Origin: Amaurobius ferox
Taxonomy: Eukaryota > Arthropoda > Arachnida > Araneae > Amaurobiidae
NCBI GenBank assembly: GCA_951213105.1
Contig: OX578139.1
Location: forward strand, 70,226,754-70,290,753
Direction: 5' to 3'
DNA length: 64,000 nucleotides
Shown: positions 11,238 to 22,304 of the stretch, piece after piece
How the letters are laid out: every line of letters starts with the position of its first letter
Numbering within the stretch: the stretch's first letter is position 1
Made by a program: the position numbers and the translations under genes
The notes under the pieces: model-generated
Databases searched by the model: none
What the model saw: only the letters and a program-made list of their open reading frames with translations
Told to the model about the DNA's origin: nothing

Positions 11238-12085
11238 ACTTTCCTTATATATATAATGTATAAGGAAAGTATTCTGACGGGGTCGAAAATTCGAATTCGA
11301 GTTTTCGACGGGAGAGCACGTTTCAAGCATCCCTGGTCACGAATCAAACATTTTTGAAGTGTTGTCTGTGTGTGTGTGTGTGTGTGTGTCAGTGAGTTTG
11401 TGGAGACGATAACTGACGAACGAATGGACCAATTCGAACTAAATTTGGTACAAAAATCACAATCCATAAACACTGAAAGCCTATTGTTATTATACTTTTA
11501 TACGTAATCGAATGCTCAGAACCCCCCTAAATTTTCGAATGAAATTTTGAAAAAATCTTCAAGAAATCAAAACCACTACTAAAGTTACGCAAATATACAT
11601 TTCTGATGTAATTTTTCATTAGAAAACGATTGATATAAATTTTAGAACGCTAACAGGAACCGTTCTCGAGATATTGCACATTTAAAAAAAAATATCAAAA
11701 ACTCATATAAAAAAAAATATTTCCTATTGAGAAACATGTTCTCTTTTCTTATGTAATACCATGCGATAAATTGGATGACATCATTTTCGTGGATCTAGCT
11801 CGTTCCATTCATGGAAAAAGATACTTTGAGTAATACTTTTGTATTTGAACGCCTATAGTCATTTATCTGCTGTAAGAATAACTTATTTCTTTGTCCATAA
11901 CGCTTGGCGAGATTTTGGCGACAAATTTGGCGGAATGTATCTACTATAAGAAAACCTATTTATTTTACTGTAAAAGTAGTAAATTCATTACATTATATAA
12001 GGAAAGTCATGTGTTGCCCACATCAGATTTTTTTTACTGTAAAAGTAGTACATTCATTACATTATATAAGGAAAGTCATATGTTG
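11238..12085 (+). mobile_element. R1 repeat, copy b, both ends present
   Basis: It opens with ACTTTCCTTATATATATAAT and closes with TATATAAGGAAAGTCATGTG plus TTGCCCACATCAGA and a T-run. The 3' terminal stretch is then repeated once more (about 12034-12085). The 5' flank is also a T-run, so the insertion lies between T residues. Confidence 0.75.
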
Positions 12086-12092
12086 TCGTCAA

Positions 12093-12192
12093 ACCCCGGA
12101 TATTCGAACTGGCCAGTCGATGATCTATCGTTGTGCTACTGGATCGGAATTGCAAGATCTTATTATCGAAGTGGACTCCAAGTTTTTCAATG
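12093..12192 (-). mobile_element. SINE family A, copy 3 (fragment)
   Basis: Read on the minus strand it has the leader GAGTCCACTTCGATAATAAG and the core GTAGCACAACGATAGATCAT, and it ends near the B-box-like region. The order matches 5118-5240. Confidence 0.6.
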
Positions 12193-12248
12193 GGTGCCGG
12201 GGTCAGCTGGCATAAACCTTGGTTTAAACCTTAATTTAAATAATGTTT
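12193..12248 (+). repeat. R5 fragment interrupted by R1 copy c
   Basis: The AAACCTTGGTTTAAACCTTA units match the start of the R5 repeat at 490-600. The next R1 copy begins immediately afterwards. Confidence 0.55.
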
Positions 12249-12249
12249 T

Positions 12250-12925
12250 TACTTTCCTTATATACATAATGTATAAGGAAAGTATTGTGACGGGCGACGG
12301 GAGAGCACGTTTCAAGCATCCCCGATCACGAATCGTTAATATTTGAAGTGATGTCTGTGTGTGTGTGTTTGTCAGTGAGTCTGTAGAGACGATATCTCAT
12401 GAACGAATGGAGCGATTCGAATGAAATTTGGTACACAAATTTACAATCTGTGAATACTGGAAGCCTATTGTTTTTAAACGCAAACGAATGTTCAGAATCC
12501 CCCTAAATTTTCGAGTGAAATTTTGAAAAAACCCTTAAAAAATCTGAATCATTAATAAAGTTACGCAAATATACGTTTCTTATGTAATGTTTCCTTAGAA
12601 AACGATTGACATAAACTTTAGAACGCTAGCATGAACCATTTTCGAGATAATGTACATTTTTCAAATAAATTTATCAAAAAATCCCATAAATGAAAAAAAT
12701 GTTAACTGTTGAGACACATGTTCACTTTTCTTCATATGTAATATCATGCGATAAATTTGGTGGCATCATTCTTGTGGATCTAGCTCGTTCCATTCATGAG
12801 AAAATATATTTTATGTAATACTTTTGTATTTGAACGCAAATAGCCATTTTTCTGCTATATGAATAACTTATTTCTGCGTCCATGACACTTGGCGAGATTT
12901 TAGCGAAATATCGCCAACTTGATGA
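12250..12925 (+). mobile_element. R1 repeat, copy c (3'-truncated)
   Basis: The perfect 5' R1 hairpin is followed by a small deletion after GTGACGGG, then the (GT)n tract and the usual body as far as GGCGAGATTTTAGCG. The terminal 3' motif is absent. Confidence 0.75.
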
Positions 12926-13320
12926 GAGAGAGACTTCAAGAAATGACTATTTGTAACTTTATTAAAGGTTTTGATTTTAGATTGGTTTTATTTGGATTGT
13001 TGATTTGATTTTATATAACTTTGTACTTGTATAACGTTACTTATCTAACGTTGATTTTATATAACTTTGTACTTATATAACTATTTGTACTTATATAACG
13101 TAAATGGTGGAATTATTGAACTTATGGATATTTGTTGTAGGACATCTTCTGGTACAACTGATTAATGTCTTATTTGGATTTTTGTGATATTTATGGTATT
13201 GTGGCCTTCTTTTATTGTTTGCTGATATTTGTAAATCTTTTTTTATATTTTTCCTGTTATATAAAAACAGATGTATGTAGGCCTGTTGTAACTGCCTGGG
13301 CCGGGCGCCCCTCTTTTTTG
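12926..13320. other. AT-rich sequence with short tandem repeats
   Basis: The phrase TATATAACTTTGTACTTATA recurs imperfectly at 13010-13100. No gene is supported. Confidence 0.5.
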
Positions 13321-13486
13321 TTAAATAAATCTTTGGGTGTTTTGTGTTGTAGGTGCGTCGCTTGGGGGAGTCGGCGGCTTCCTCTGTCCGGTGGGCTTGG
13401 GTTGCCCATTGGCTCTCCTTTTTGCTATAGATCTCCTCTTTTTCTCGATCCGAGATTTTAGATGCTCAGCCCAACGGGCGAGTCCT
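13321..13486 (-). pseudogene. Coding-like fragment of unknown origin
   Basis: The minus strand is open and biased in composition: basic, then proline-rich (GLARWAEHLKSRIEKKRR, then PKPTGQRKPPTPP), ending at a stop near 13321. It follows directly on the Tigger-like fragment. It looks like the C-terminus of a retroelement protein, but I cannot place it in a family, and it may simply be open by chance. Confidence 0.3.
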
Positions 13487-14010
13487 CGGGTCTGGGCCGC
13501 GCTAATCGCTCTTTCGGAATTTTTTCTCCATTGCAACGTTCTTTTTTTAAGCAAATCGTTTTATCAGGAAGAGCTCGATGGAACAGTTCAGTTTCATCGA
13601 TGTTATAGACATCCCTTGCTGAATATCCTTCAATAATTATTGGTATTTTTTCAACCCAATCTTCACACACACCGCTGTCGGCATCAGCAGATTCGCCGAC
13701 CAGTTTCCTGAACGCGATTTCATGTCGAACGCGAAATCGATCCAGCCAACCATTGGAGGCTTTGAAGTCTGTGAATCCTAACTCTTCTGCGGCTTTTCTC
13801 GCTTTCTCTTGGAGAATTGATCCGGAAATAGGAAGATTTTTGTTTCCTGCAGAAACAAACCAATCGTAAACAATTGTATCTTCAGCAAGTCCAGGTGTTT
13901 TAGGAAATTTATTTTTTCTTTCTTGATTTCCCTTTTTCAATCATTGGTTTCGCCAATATTCTTTCTTTTTCAAAATACAGCATATTTGGGTTCTTCCGAC
14001 ATTACATTTA
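13487..14010 (-). pseudogene. Tigger/pogo-like transposase fragment
   Basis: The minus-strand frame gives an N-terminal helix-turn-helix remnant (NVGRTQICCILKKKEYW) and then an in-frame TGA near 13943. The CENP-B type DNA-binding region follows (EDTIVYDWFVSAGNKNLPIS, ARKAAEEL and NGWLDRFRVRHEI). The start of the DDE domain is VYNIDETELFHRALPDKT, where the D of NIDET is the first catalytic Asp. The match ends near ERLA at 13487 and the remaining two-thirds of the catalytic domain is missing. In this family the product is a nuclear transposase. Here it is a truncated relic. Confidence 0.8.
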
Positions 14011-14654
14011 GTCGTGAGGGTTCGAATTCCCACTTTATGTTTTTCATTATACTCAATAACATTAATTTTATCTTTCAGAGAGAGCACGACGATTACTAAT
14101 GCTGGCCATTTCAAAAGAAGGGTGACTATACATACACGTATGAACTCTACGACCTCAACACCGATGCGACTTCAAATTCTCGAAAAGCAACGCATTAAAT
14201 GTTAATTTAACGACCATGCGCACTCCATTTCCGTACTCTTTGTGGTCTTAGTCCAGTTTTTCCCTTGAAGTGGATCCCACTGCTTTATGACTGAGGGGTG
14301 GGAGGGTTCCCTTAACTCCTTATCTCCCTTTTGAATTGCTTGCTCTTAATGTCCCTAGAGCATGACCATTGTTGTAGGTGCTGGTGTTTTTCTTACTCAG
14401 GCGAGTTGCAATTTTTTCTGGGAATCTATCTTTGGGTATAGAAAATTCAAATTTTGATTGTGTCCGCACAGAGGTTTTAGTCTAATGGAATGAATCATTA
14501 AAATAGTGGCCGCGTCCGTATCTGAGGGTGACCGCTAATCAGGGGTTCAAAGTGCATATTGTGAATGAGTTTCCTGCCGGGGAATTTATAACTGACCGTA
14601 AGAACGGGGTGACCACCATATCTCAGGGGTGACCGTTTAGAGGGTTTTTGACTG
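14011..14654. other. Unassigned sequence
   Basis: No gene is supported. The composition is moderately AT-rich, with no repeat that recurs elsewhere in the window as far as I can see. Confidence 0.4.
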
Positions 14655-14896
<242 letters not shown>

Positions 14897-15292
14897 TAAC
14901 TGCTTTGGATATGAGTTAAATTACTTTCTTACTTGGTCTCATATACAAGTTTTAATTAATCCTTCTTTACAGTCTATCTCCTTACCTTCACGTTACTTAT
15001 GGCACATAATAACAAGAGTAGTTTTAAATATTATAATATATGATATTATCATAATTACTTTTATTATTTTTCATATACAACAGCTTGTTGTACAGTGTTT
15101 TAGTTATCACATCAGTCAATTCTCATTTCTCTTTTTTTATATACAGCATTTTTCTATTAATGGTATATCTCGGGTATATATATATATTACAAGTTAAAAT
15201 AAAAATCTTCAATTATATATATATATATAACTATATATGTATAACATGCTTTAATCAGATTGCCTCTCCACGTTTTGATCACGAACCGCCAC

Positions 15293-15520
15293 TGATGTAT
15301 CTGTCTCTATGTTTGTGTGTATGCGTGTGTGTCTCTCTGTGCAATGCATGTATCCATCCTAACTCAAAAACAAGCTCTTGCTGAGAAACTAATACACCAA
15401 ATTTCATAAAATTTTATAGAGAAGTCAGTTGTGGGTGACTCTGGGGTCCTAGCACCAACACATCGTAAATCTACCCGGGTTCGAAATAACTGGTTATTCC
15501 GCAAGTCAATCAAATTTTAC
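15293..15520 (+). mobile_element. R2 repeat, degenerate fragment
   Basis: A (GT)n tract leads into CTGTGCAATGCATGTATCC, then ACCAAATTTCATAAAATTTT and a GGGTGACTCTGG-like block. These are the order and words of the R2 copies at 30673 and 43186. Both ends are missing. Confidence 0.55.
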
Positions 15521-16230
15521 GAAATGTGGTATCACGAAGTCTTATTAGGGTATCTGTAGTTGTACGAAAGTTCGTAAAAGTCCCTTGATAATTTCACCCT
15601 CTAAGGAGACCGTGAAACCTGAAATAAGGTACGTAATAGCAGTATTCAAGATGGCGGTCTTGTATTTGCGAGTGATCGTTTTTGAAAGGAAGAAAAATTC
15701 AACCACAGAGGATAAATTAATTATGCTAACTGACAATGAATTTGCTTCATTGTTCAGGTTAAATTACCACCAAGTTTCCGATTAAATTAGAATCAAAACC
15801 TTGGATAATAATTTCCTTGGAATATGTAAAACGACGATCTTGGGGAATTTTACAATACCAATTTTTTCATCAAATCTGAACATTTTGTTCCACATATATT
15901 AAAATACAAGCTTATTTATTTACTTCAAAGGATCTGCCCTTTCAATTTTCAAAATATTTCTTTTTTTTTTTCTATTTGGAAGTTCGTATAATTTTTAGGT
16001 TTCAGCTATGTTAACGTTAGCGAACTCAACTATCTCTCTTTCACGAATCGTTAAATAAACGTCTGACAGAATTTTAAAAATAAAACCTGTATTTTCTCTA
16101 TACAATTTTTCCCCCCGAAACTTATTAAAACAACTTCAAAATGTATTCTACTTTTAAAAGAACATCCTGAAATAGCACTGTAAGGTTGAGAGCATGTAAT
16201 TTCTTATTTCACGTCACATGGCATTGTACT
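15521..16230. other. AT-rich sequence with nothing recognised
   Basis: No gene or recurring repeat is supported here. Confidence 0.45.
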
Positions 16231-16300
16231 CTTGCTTAGGCGGTAGGTGAGACGCTCCGCAATCGAGAGGTCTCCGGTTCGAATCAGAGCCGGTTTTATT
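16228..16300 (+). other. tRNA-like sequence, probably a tRNA pseudogene or SINE head
   Basis: A perfect B-box-like GGTTCGAATC follows a D-arm-like TTAGGCGGTAGGTGAGACG and a partly paired anticodon-like arm. I cannot form a clean seven-base acceptor stem, so I do not call a functional tRNA gene. Confidence 0.35.
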
Positions 16301-16480
16301 TTTAAATCTTATGCTGCCATCTGTTACTAAAATATTCAGTTGAAATGCTTTGTGGTAACATGCAGAGCTTTCTGTTTAAAGTTTTATCCTCAAATTACCT
16401 AACTTGAATAAATTATTAAGTTTACGTTTTTATAAAATTTATTTTGAAGTTAATTTGAAAACTTTTTATACTTTAGTTAA

Positions 16481-17252
16481 GGGTGAGCATCAGTAAATTT
16501 TTTGCCCTATCCGCGCTTTGTTAACTTTCGCGGCACTCATATTTCGCCGAAATTCTGCTCAAACAGTTGCGAAATATTTTCTTAGAGATAAAATGCTATG
16601 CTTAGATTATATTAAAACTAAATTTAATACCCAATAAAACATAGAATATATGTTTTATTTTAATTTAAAATATTTTTGGTGCTGCCATCTGTTGTCGTAA
16701 TTTAATTCATACCGAATATTTTTATTTTTTAATGAACATTTTTAAATATCTATTCCTTCTAATACGCTATTAAATACAACAGATCATATATAATGCCATA
16801 ATCACGGAAACGTAATTGAACTTGGGCTTGAAGACAAAGGAATTTGAAGACAAAACTGCAGTCCTCAGTGATGTACATTCAGACCCCTTATCAAATTTAT
16901 AGAAAGATAAATTACCTTTCCGTGATTGTGGCATTATTATATATGATCTGTTGTTGCATTTAACACTGTATTAGAAGGAATAGATATTTAAAAATGTCCA
17001 TTAAAAAATAAAAATAGTCGGTATGAATTAAATTACGACAACAGATGGCAGCACCAAAAATATTTTGGATTAAAATAAAAAATATATTCTATGTTTTTTG
17101 GGGCATTAAATTTAGTTTTAATATAATCTAAGCATTGCATTTTATCTTTCAGAAAATATTTCGCAACTGTTTGAGCAGAATTTCGGCGAAATATGTGTGC
17201 CGCGAAAGTTAACAAAGCGCGGATAGGGCAGAACATTTACTGACGCTCACCC
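16481..17252. mobile_element. Foldback MITE with ~335-bp inverted arms, TTAA flanks
   Basis: The left arm (about 16481-16815) begins TTAA/GGGTGAGCATCAGTAAA. The right arm (about 16913-17252) is its inverted copy and ends TTACTGACGCTCACCC/TTAA. The arms stay alignable for about 335 bp with small changes, around a spacer of about 100 bp. The element has no coding capacity. TTAA on both sides suggests a piggyBac-type target, but the flanks also fit TA, so the superfamily is open. Confidence 0.82.
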
Positions 17253-17256
17253 TTAA

Positions 17257-18324
17257 GTATACTTTATCTTTATACCAACCAAAGATGAAATATATACATT
17301 TTGTACTATGGCAGATCATGTTTACTTTAAAATTAATTTTCCTGTAGTCCGTAGAGTGTTAGCTCATCTTTGACACACGCAGATGTAAAATTTTGTTCAG
17401 GTTAAATTATTTAAGAAAAAAAATTACATTTTGCTAAATATATTTCATTTGTTTTAATATTATAATTTTACTTATCCGTGTTTTACTTTTATAAATGATT
17501 TTCGCTTCTTTATGTTGTTTACACTTGAGAATATAACTATAAGATTTTCTTTAGGCATTTTACATGAATTTTATCATATATTATGAAAGCCCCCCCCCCC
17601 CAATACTTTTCAAATACTAAAAGCAAATACAAGATATATATTTTACTACTCATCACATTTTCAGAAAAATTTTGTATTTTTTATATTTGTAAAAGTAAGT
17701 ACAACACAAAAACTGGCATTTAAAATGTTTTTCTCAAATATGAAAGAATTTCAACAGCTTAAAAAAGACTGTTAAAATATTCTTAATTTGCTTTTTTGTG
17801 GCACTGACATCAAAACTAAACCGTAATATATTAGTACTAGTTTAACTTTTAGATGCGCAAACTATGAATAACTTTAGGTAATATAATCCTTTTTCGGGAC
17901 TTGTGTGGAAAACAAGTATATTATAGTTTTCTCGAAGATTGATATCAAAAGCCTTTAGTACATTTAACATTTAGTAATTCATTTAAAAAATGTATTTATA
18001 ATAAAGGCATTTTGCTTATTTATAATAAAGGCAATTATGGTTAATATTATTGTCAATCGAAATCACACAGTTCTGTTAATCAAAGTATTCTTCATCTGCG
18101 AAAAAAAGCATTCTTCATCGGTGAAAAAAAAGTGTTTATAAAAGTGTTTATATTAACTATTGGATTCGATTGCGATTCGCCTTAACTCCACACCCCTGTC
18201 CATCAAAGTATAACGAAACCGAATTCCGACGACTTCATAGTAAGGTTATCGCAGCCTTTCGTAAATGAGGAGGTGGAATAATATGGATTTCCGAACGGTG
18301 AGAAAATAAATCCGGGCAGTTGGT
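17257..18324. other. AT-rich sequence with nothing recognised
   Basis: No gene is supported. A run of 12 C lies at about 17590. Confidence 0.45.
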
Positions 18325-18515
18325 GGTAGGGCCTCTGGTGCTGATTTTGATTTCGGTAGGTTTCGGGGTTAAATGAACCTGCCTTTTTTGCGAAATGTCC
18401 AGCAAAAATTGCATGTCTGAAATTGAATTCAATTGAATGCATAAAGTAATAAAAAATGACAAAATGCATTTGAATCTGCATTGAAAGTCATGTGCTGCTT
18501 ACATCAGATTTTTTG
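18325..18515 (+). mobile_element. R2 repeat, 3' fragment
   Basis: The words CTGGTGCTGATTTTGATTTC and TTTTTGCGAAATGTCCAGCA match the R2 body. The copy ends with AAAGTCATGTGCTGCTTACA, TCAGA and a T-run, which is the shared R1/R2 3' terminus. Confidence 0.65.
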
Positions 18516-18769
18516 TTGTTATTATAAACGGATGTATTATTAAAGCGTTCTTGGTTTTTCCTGAATTCGCAGCGAGTTCCGGTGTGAATGTAATCAAAGC
18601 TTTTCAACTTAAATCCACTGAAAAGTCGGGTACATTTTCCAGGATGTCCTGGTTTTCTTCGCATTTCTGATGCAAATCTCTGAAAACAACTATACCGGAA
18701 CTTAAAGCGAATTCTCGAAAACAAAAACACGTTTTAAATATACGCTCGTTTATAATAAAAATGAAATTA

Positions 18770-19745
18770 AACAAGAAAGGTCAATCATGCATAAAGCACT
18801 GATTATGAAAAACTTTCCAACTGCAATGCAATTTTATTTAAACATTTTAAAAATGCGATACATTCAGCGGTAATATTTTTTAAATTATCGCAGTACTACA
18901 ATAAATTATTTTACTTAAAAACTTAATACGATGGAATTAAAAGTACTTTCTAACTCCATTCCTAAATTTCATTTAAAAAGCCAATGCTATAAAATCGTCT
19001 GCTTCTCTGTGTAAAATCAATGAATTCTTATCACCTATATTCCAGACTCCAGAGTTAAATAATCTTGTGTTAAAAAAATCTAGCTATTCTTATACAACTC
19101 ATCTTACATCTTGATTTGTTTACATTCTGCATACGTTAAAATTAGGCTTCGTTTTAGAAAGAATTAAAGTTTGAGGATCATTTGAACTCAAAAATATTGT
19201 AATTGTGTTGGCGCAGTATATAGACGCACAGAAAAAAAAATAAAGCGGTTTTAGGAGAGATGCAACACTAAATATAAATTTAAAAGAACTTCAAAAATCA
19301 CCATTTTGACACAAGATGGATGCCATATTTTATTTTGGAGTGGGCCACTTGATCCCTTCATATAATATATGGATGTAAATAATACTTTAATTTTTATTTA
19401 AAATACTGCCGAACATATTTTGCTCAACTTTTTTATATATTTTATGGGATAATTTGAATATTTGCTAAAATTTTCGAAGCAATTTGTGAAGATTAAATTC
19501 TCTTAAAAAAATGTTTGAATAAATAGGTCCCATAGGGTTCAATGTATTTCAATTTTTACACCCGGGTTCAATTCAAAACTAATTGGGTGATATTATTCAT
19601 TTACATTCCCATATGTCCCACAGACCGTCTCAACAACATACTAAAATTTCATTTTGATAAAGTCATTTTTGCGACAATTATCGTGCAAACGAACAGACAG
19701 AATAAACAAAGTCATAAACACTTTTCAACTAAGTTGTAAAGTGTT
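18770..19745 (+). mobile_element. R3 interspersed repeat, copy a
   Basis: Homologous copies lie at 27993-28765 and 40195-41515. Shared markers are CACAAGATGGATGCCATATT and CCAAAACTAATTGGGTGA or its variants. The 3' end has AACAAAGTCATAAACACTTT followed by its partial inverted copy AAAGTGTT. I see no coding capacity. Confidence 0.7.
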
Positions 19746-19919
19746 AAAAAGAAGCCTTTTGAAAAATGTTAACTTATATTTTCGAATCGGATAGATAAAG
19801 CTGTAAACAATGTTTCATCGAAAATATGTTGCCATTTATGAATATATATAAAAAAAAATCAATTTTTAAATATATTGAAATATTTCTTTGGAATAAAATA
19901 AAAATGTTTTGTCTGAGCA

Positions 19920-20290
19920 AATGTTCGGTTTACTTCCCAACTGAAATGCGTCTATAAAATCGGATATATTCAGCGCTGCTATTTTTTAATTTATCGCAGT
20001 ACTACAGTAATTTATTATATTTGAAAACTTAAAAATTTATCGAAAAAGACAACGATAGTTGCACAAAATAAACTTTATTCAAATGCCGCTATCGAAATAT
20101 AAATTACCTGGCTCTCTATGTAAAATCCACAAATATTTCATACATATTACTTATGTTCCAGACTGCATAACTAAATAATTTTATGTAAATTAATATTGAG
20201 CAATTCTTACACTACTCATCTTAAAATCGCGTGATTTGTTTACATTCTGCATATGATAAAATTAGGCTTCGTTGTAGAAAAAAGCAGAGT
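19920..20290 (+). mobile_element. R3 repeat, partial copy
   Basis: This is a second copy of the left part of R3, running from the TTATCGCAGTACTACAGTAA region to TAAAATTAGGCTTCGTTGTA. It then breaks off. Confidence 0.6.
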
Positions 20291-20399
20291 TATTTTATGT
20301 TTCCTTTCAAAGTTGGAGAAAATGAGATAGATGACTTATCGAAAATTACTTTTATACTATTTATAGGCTCCCTCTCGGTTATATACTCGGTTGAATTTT

Positions 20400-21060
20400 T
20401 GCACACGTTTAGTATCGAAGCCCAATTTTTGCACACGTATAGATCTTAACGGATCAGGAATTTAAATTTCCCTTCCCGGGTGGGAGAAAAGAGGTTGGAG
20501 GATCGTAAATTCTTTCCAGTTATTTCATAAGCTTCAACCCCCCCCCCCCCCCCCAGTTTACTGATAGAAGGCTGAATCTTTGCATACTTACAGGATCAAA
20601 AGCAACACAGAATCTACTGTAACTAAATTTTCGATTTCTCCACCGTGGGAGGAGAAGGTACCGTGGGAGAGGAAGGAGGAGAGGGTGGTCGAAAAGTTAC
20701 AAACCTTCCAAAAGATCCCCCCCCCCCCCTTGGTGAAAAAGGCTAAAATTTTGATCACTTATAGTATTGGATGGGAACAGAAATTGACGAATCCTATTTT
20801 TAATAGAAACTATTTCAACATTAATCAACACATACAAGATAAAATAAATTTTAAAAAATCTACTTATTTTATTAAGCATGTCAATTTATGTGCTGCTGAG
20901 AAGCTGAAATACTAGTAACAACATCAATGCTGTCGTGGGACAGTATTGGAATTTTCCTGTCGCCACTTCACTTCTAGGAAGTATTACCTCCCCCCCCCCT
21001 CTCTCTTTGGAAACGTTCGAAATTCCATTGCCCTGAGTAGGAGACCAGCTGCAGTCGTGA
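20400..21060. repeat. Diverged repeat with long C-runs
   Basis: Two loosely similar blocks each run from a 'leader, GTGGGAGAAAAG or GTGGGAGAGGAAGG, then CCCCCCC' pattern. C-runs lie near 20540, 20718 and 20990. I see no gene and cannot classify the blocks. Confidence 0.4.
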
Positions 21061-21540
21061 GAAAATGGCAAAGGACGCTATGTTATTTTTAAATAAAATG
21101 GGCACCTGCAAGAGGGCTAGAGCCCCCCAATTTTAGCCAACCCCTTGGAAGGGGCCAAATCCAGTGATTCGATAGAGCCCGGCCGCGTCACTGAATTTAT
21201 GGGTTTCACAACCTATAGCGGCCAAGCGTCAGCTATGGGGCCAGGCCAGGGGGTTGTCCGTTTTCCCGACGAAGAGAAGAAGAGTTGAGGGAAAAAGGAG
21301 TTGGTATTTTTGAAAGTCAAGTGCTGGTCATCAAAAATCGGCGGAGGAGAGCCGTCCCTATGTCTTCCTGCCCCGTGCTGTAAAGGGGTAAGTAAAGGGA
21401 GCCGGAAGAGGACAAAAGTTCCTCTTCCGCTGCAGGCTGAGTACCAGAGAATAAAATTAGAGTTTAATAAGGAATCTAACTACATAACTCGTTGGTTAAT
21501 ATGATAATTAAAACTAGAGAGAGAGGGGAGAGATCATGAT
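21061..21540. other. GC-richer unassigned block
   Basis: This block is locally much richer in G and C than its surroundings, for example the GGCCAAATCCAGTGATTCG and CCAGGCCAGGGGGTTGTCC regions. It could be internal sequence of a decayed LTR element, but no conserved protein motif is visible. Confidence 0.35.
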
Positions 21541-21720
21541 GATCATTATTCAATGCCTACGACTTAGCGAACTGTAAATGTATTGTATGAATTTAAGATT
21601 GATCACTATTCAATGCCTACGACTTAGCGAACTGTAAATGTATTGTATGAATTTAAGATTGATCACTATTCAATGCCTACGACTTAGCGAACTGTAAATG
21701 TATTGTATGAATTTAAGATG
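21541..21720. repeat. 60-bp tandem repeat, exactly three copies
   Basis: The unit starts GATCACTATTCAATGCCTAC and is near-perfect at 21541, 21601 and 21661. Only a base or two differs in the first and last units, so the expansion is recent. Confidence 0.95.
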
Positions 21721-22213
21721 TTATTTTTGTGTTTTTAAATTTAAGTAACAAGTTTAACTATAAGTATTTTAAAATAAAAGCTTTATTAACGTTAATTAGT
21801 ATTTATTGTGTGTTCTCGTGATGAATTTTCCAATTAATCTTAACCTGGAGTTATGCTCGGTAATCGAGCAAGTGGCGTGCGTAAGTACGATCAGCGGCCA
21901 AGGTGTAATTGTAAGTTTTTCAGCGGAGCCACGCCACAAATGCGTACTTTCAATAACATAGTATTTTCAGATTGTAACTGATTTTCTTCCCTTTTTTAGG
22001 AGGGGTGTGGAACGTAATTAAAAATGAAGTCTGGTTTCTAAAATATTAATTGGATAAATATCTTATTATATATATATATATATAAAACTCTTATTATATA
22101 TTTATTATATATATATATATATAGTTACTCATTTGTAACAGATATGCTAGAGATGGGTTTTTTTGTACATACAGTAGTTTATGCATAATTTTCGATTAAA
22201 ATCCTTCAATTTT
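21721..22213. other. Possible LTR-like remnant and TA-rich sequence
   Basis: AATAAAAGCTTTATTAACG resembles a polyadenylation region, and a purine-rich AGGAGGGGTG lies just before TGTGGAACG near 22003. This could be a decayed LTR boundary, but no second LTR or TSD is visible. Short (TA)n tracts follow. Confidence 0.25.

Positions 22214-22302
<89 letters not shown>
22214..22302. repeat. (TA)n microsatellite
   Basis: This is an almost pure TA dinucleotide tract. Confidence 0.97.

Positions 22303-22304
<2 letters not shown>

Noticed and set aside
11207..11473. 88-codon minus-strand frame within R1 and similar frames in other R1 copies
   Set aside because: The similarity between copies follows from shared DNA. 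The frames run through the (GT)n tract, differ in stops between copies and have no domain.
21721..22030. LTR-like boundary (AATAAA region and purine tract before TGTGG)
   Set aside because: There is no partner LTR, TSD or coding sequence, so it is kept only as a low-confidence note.
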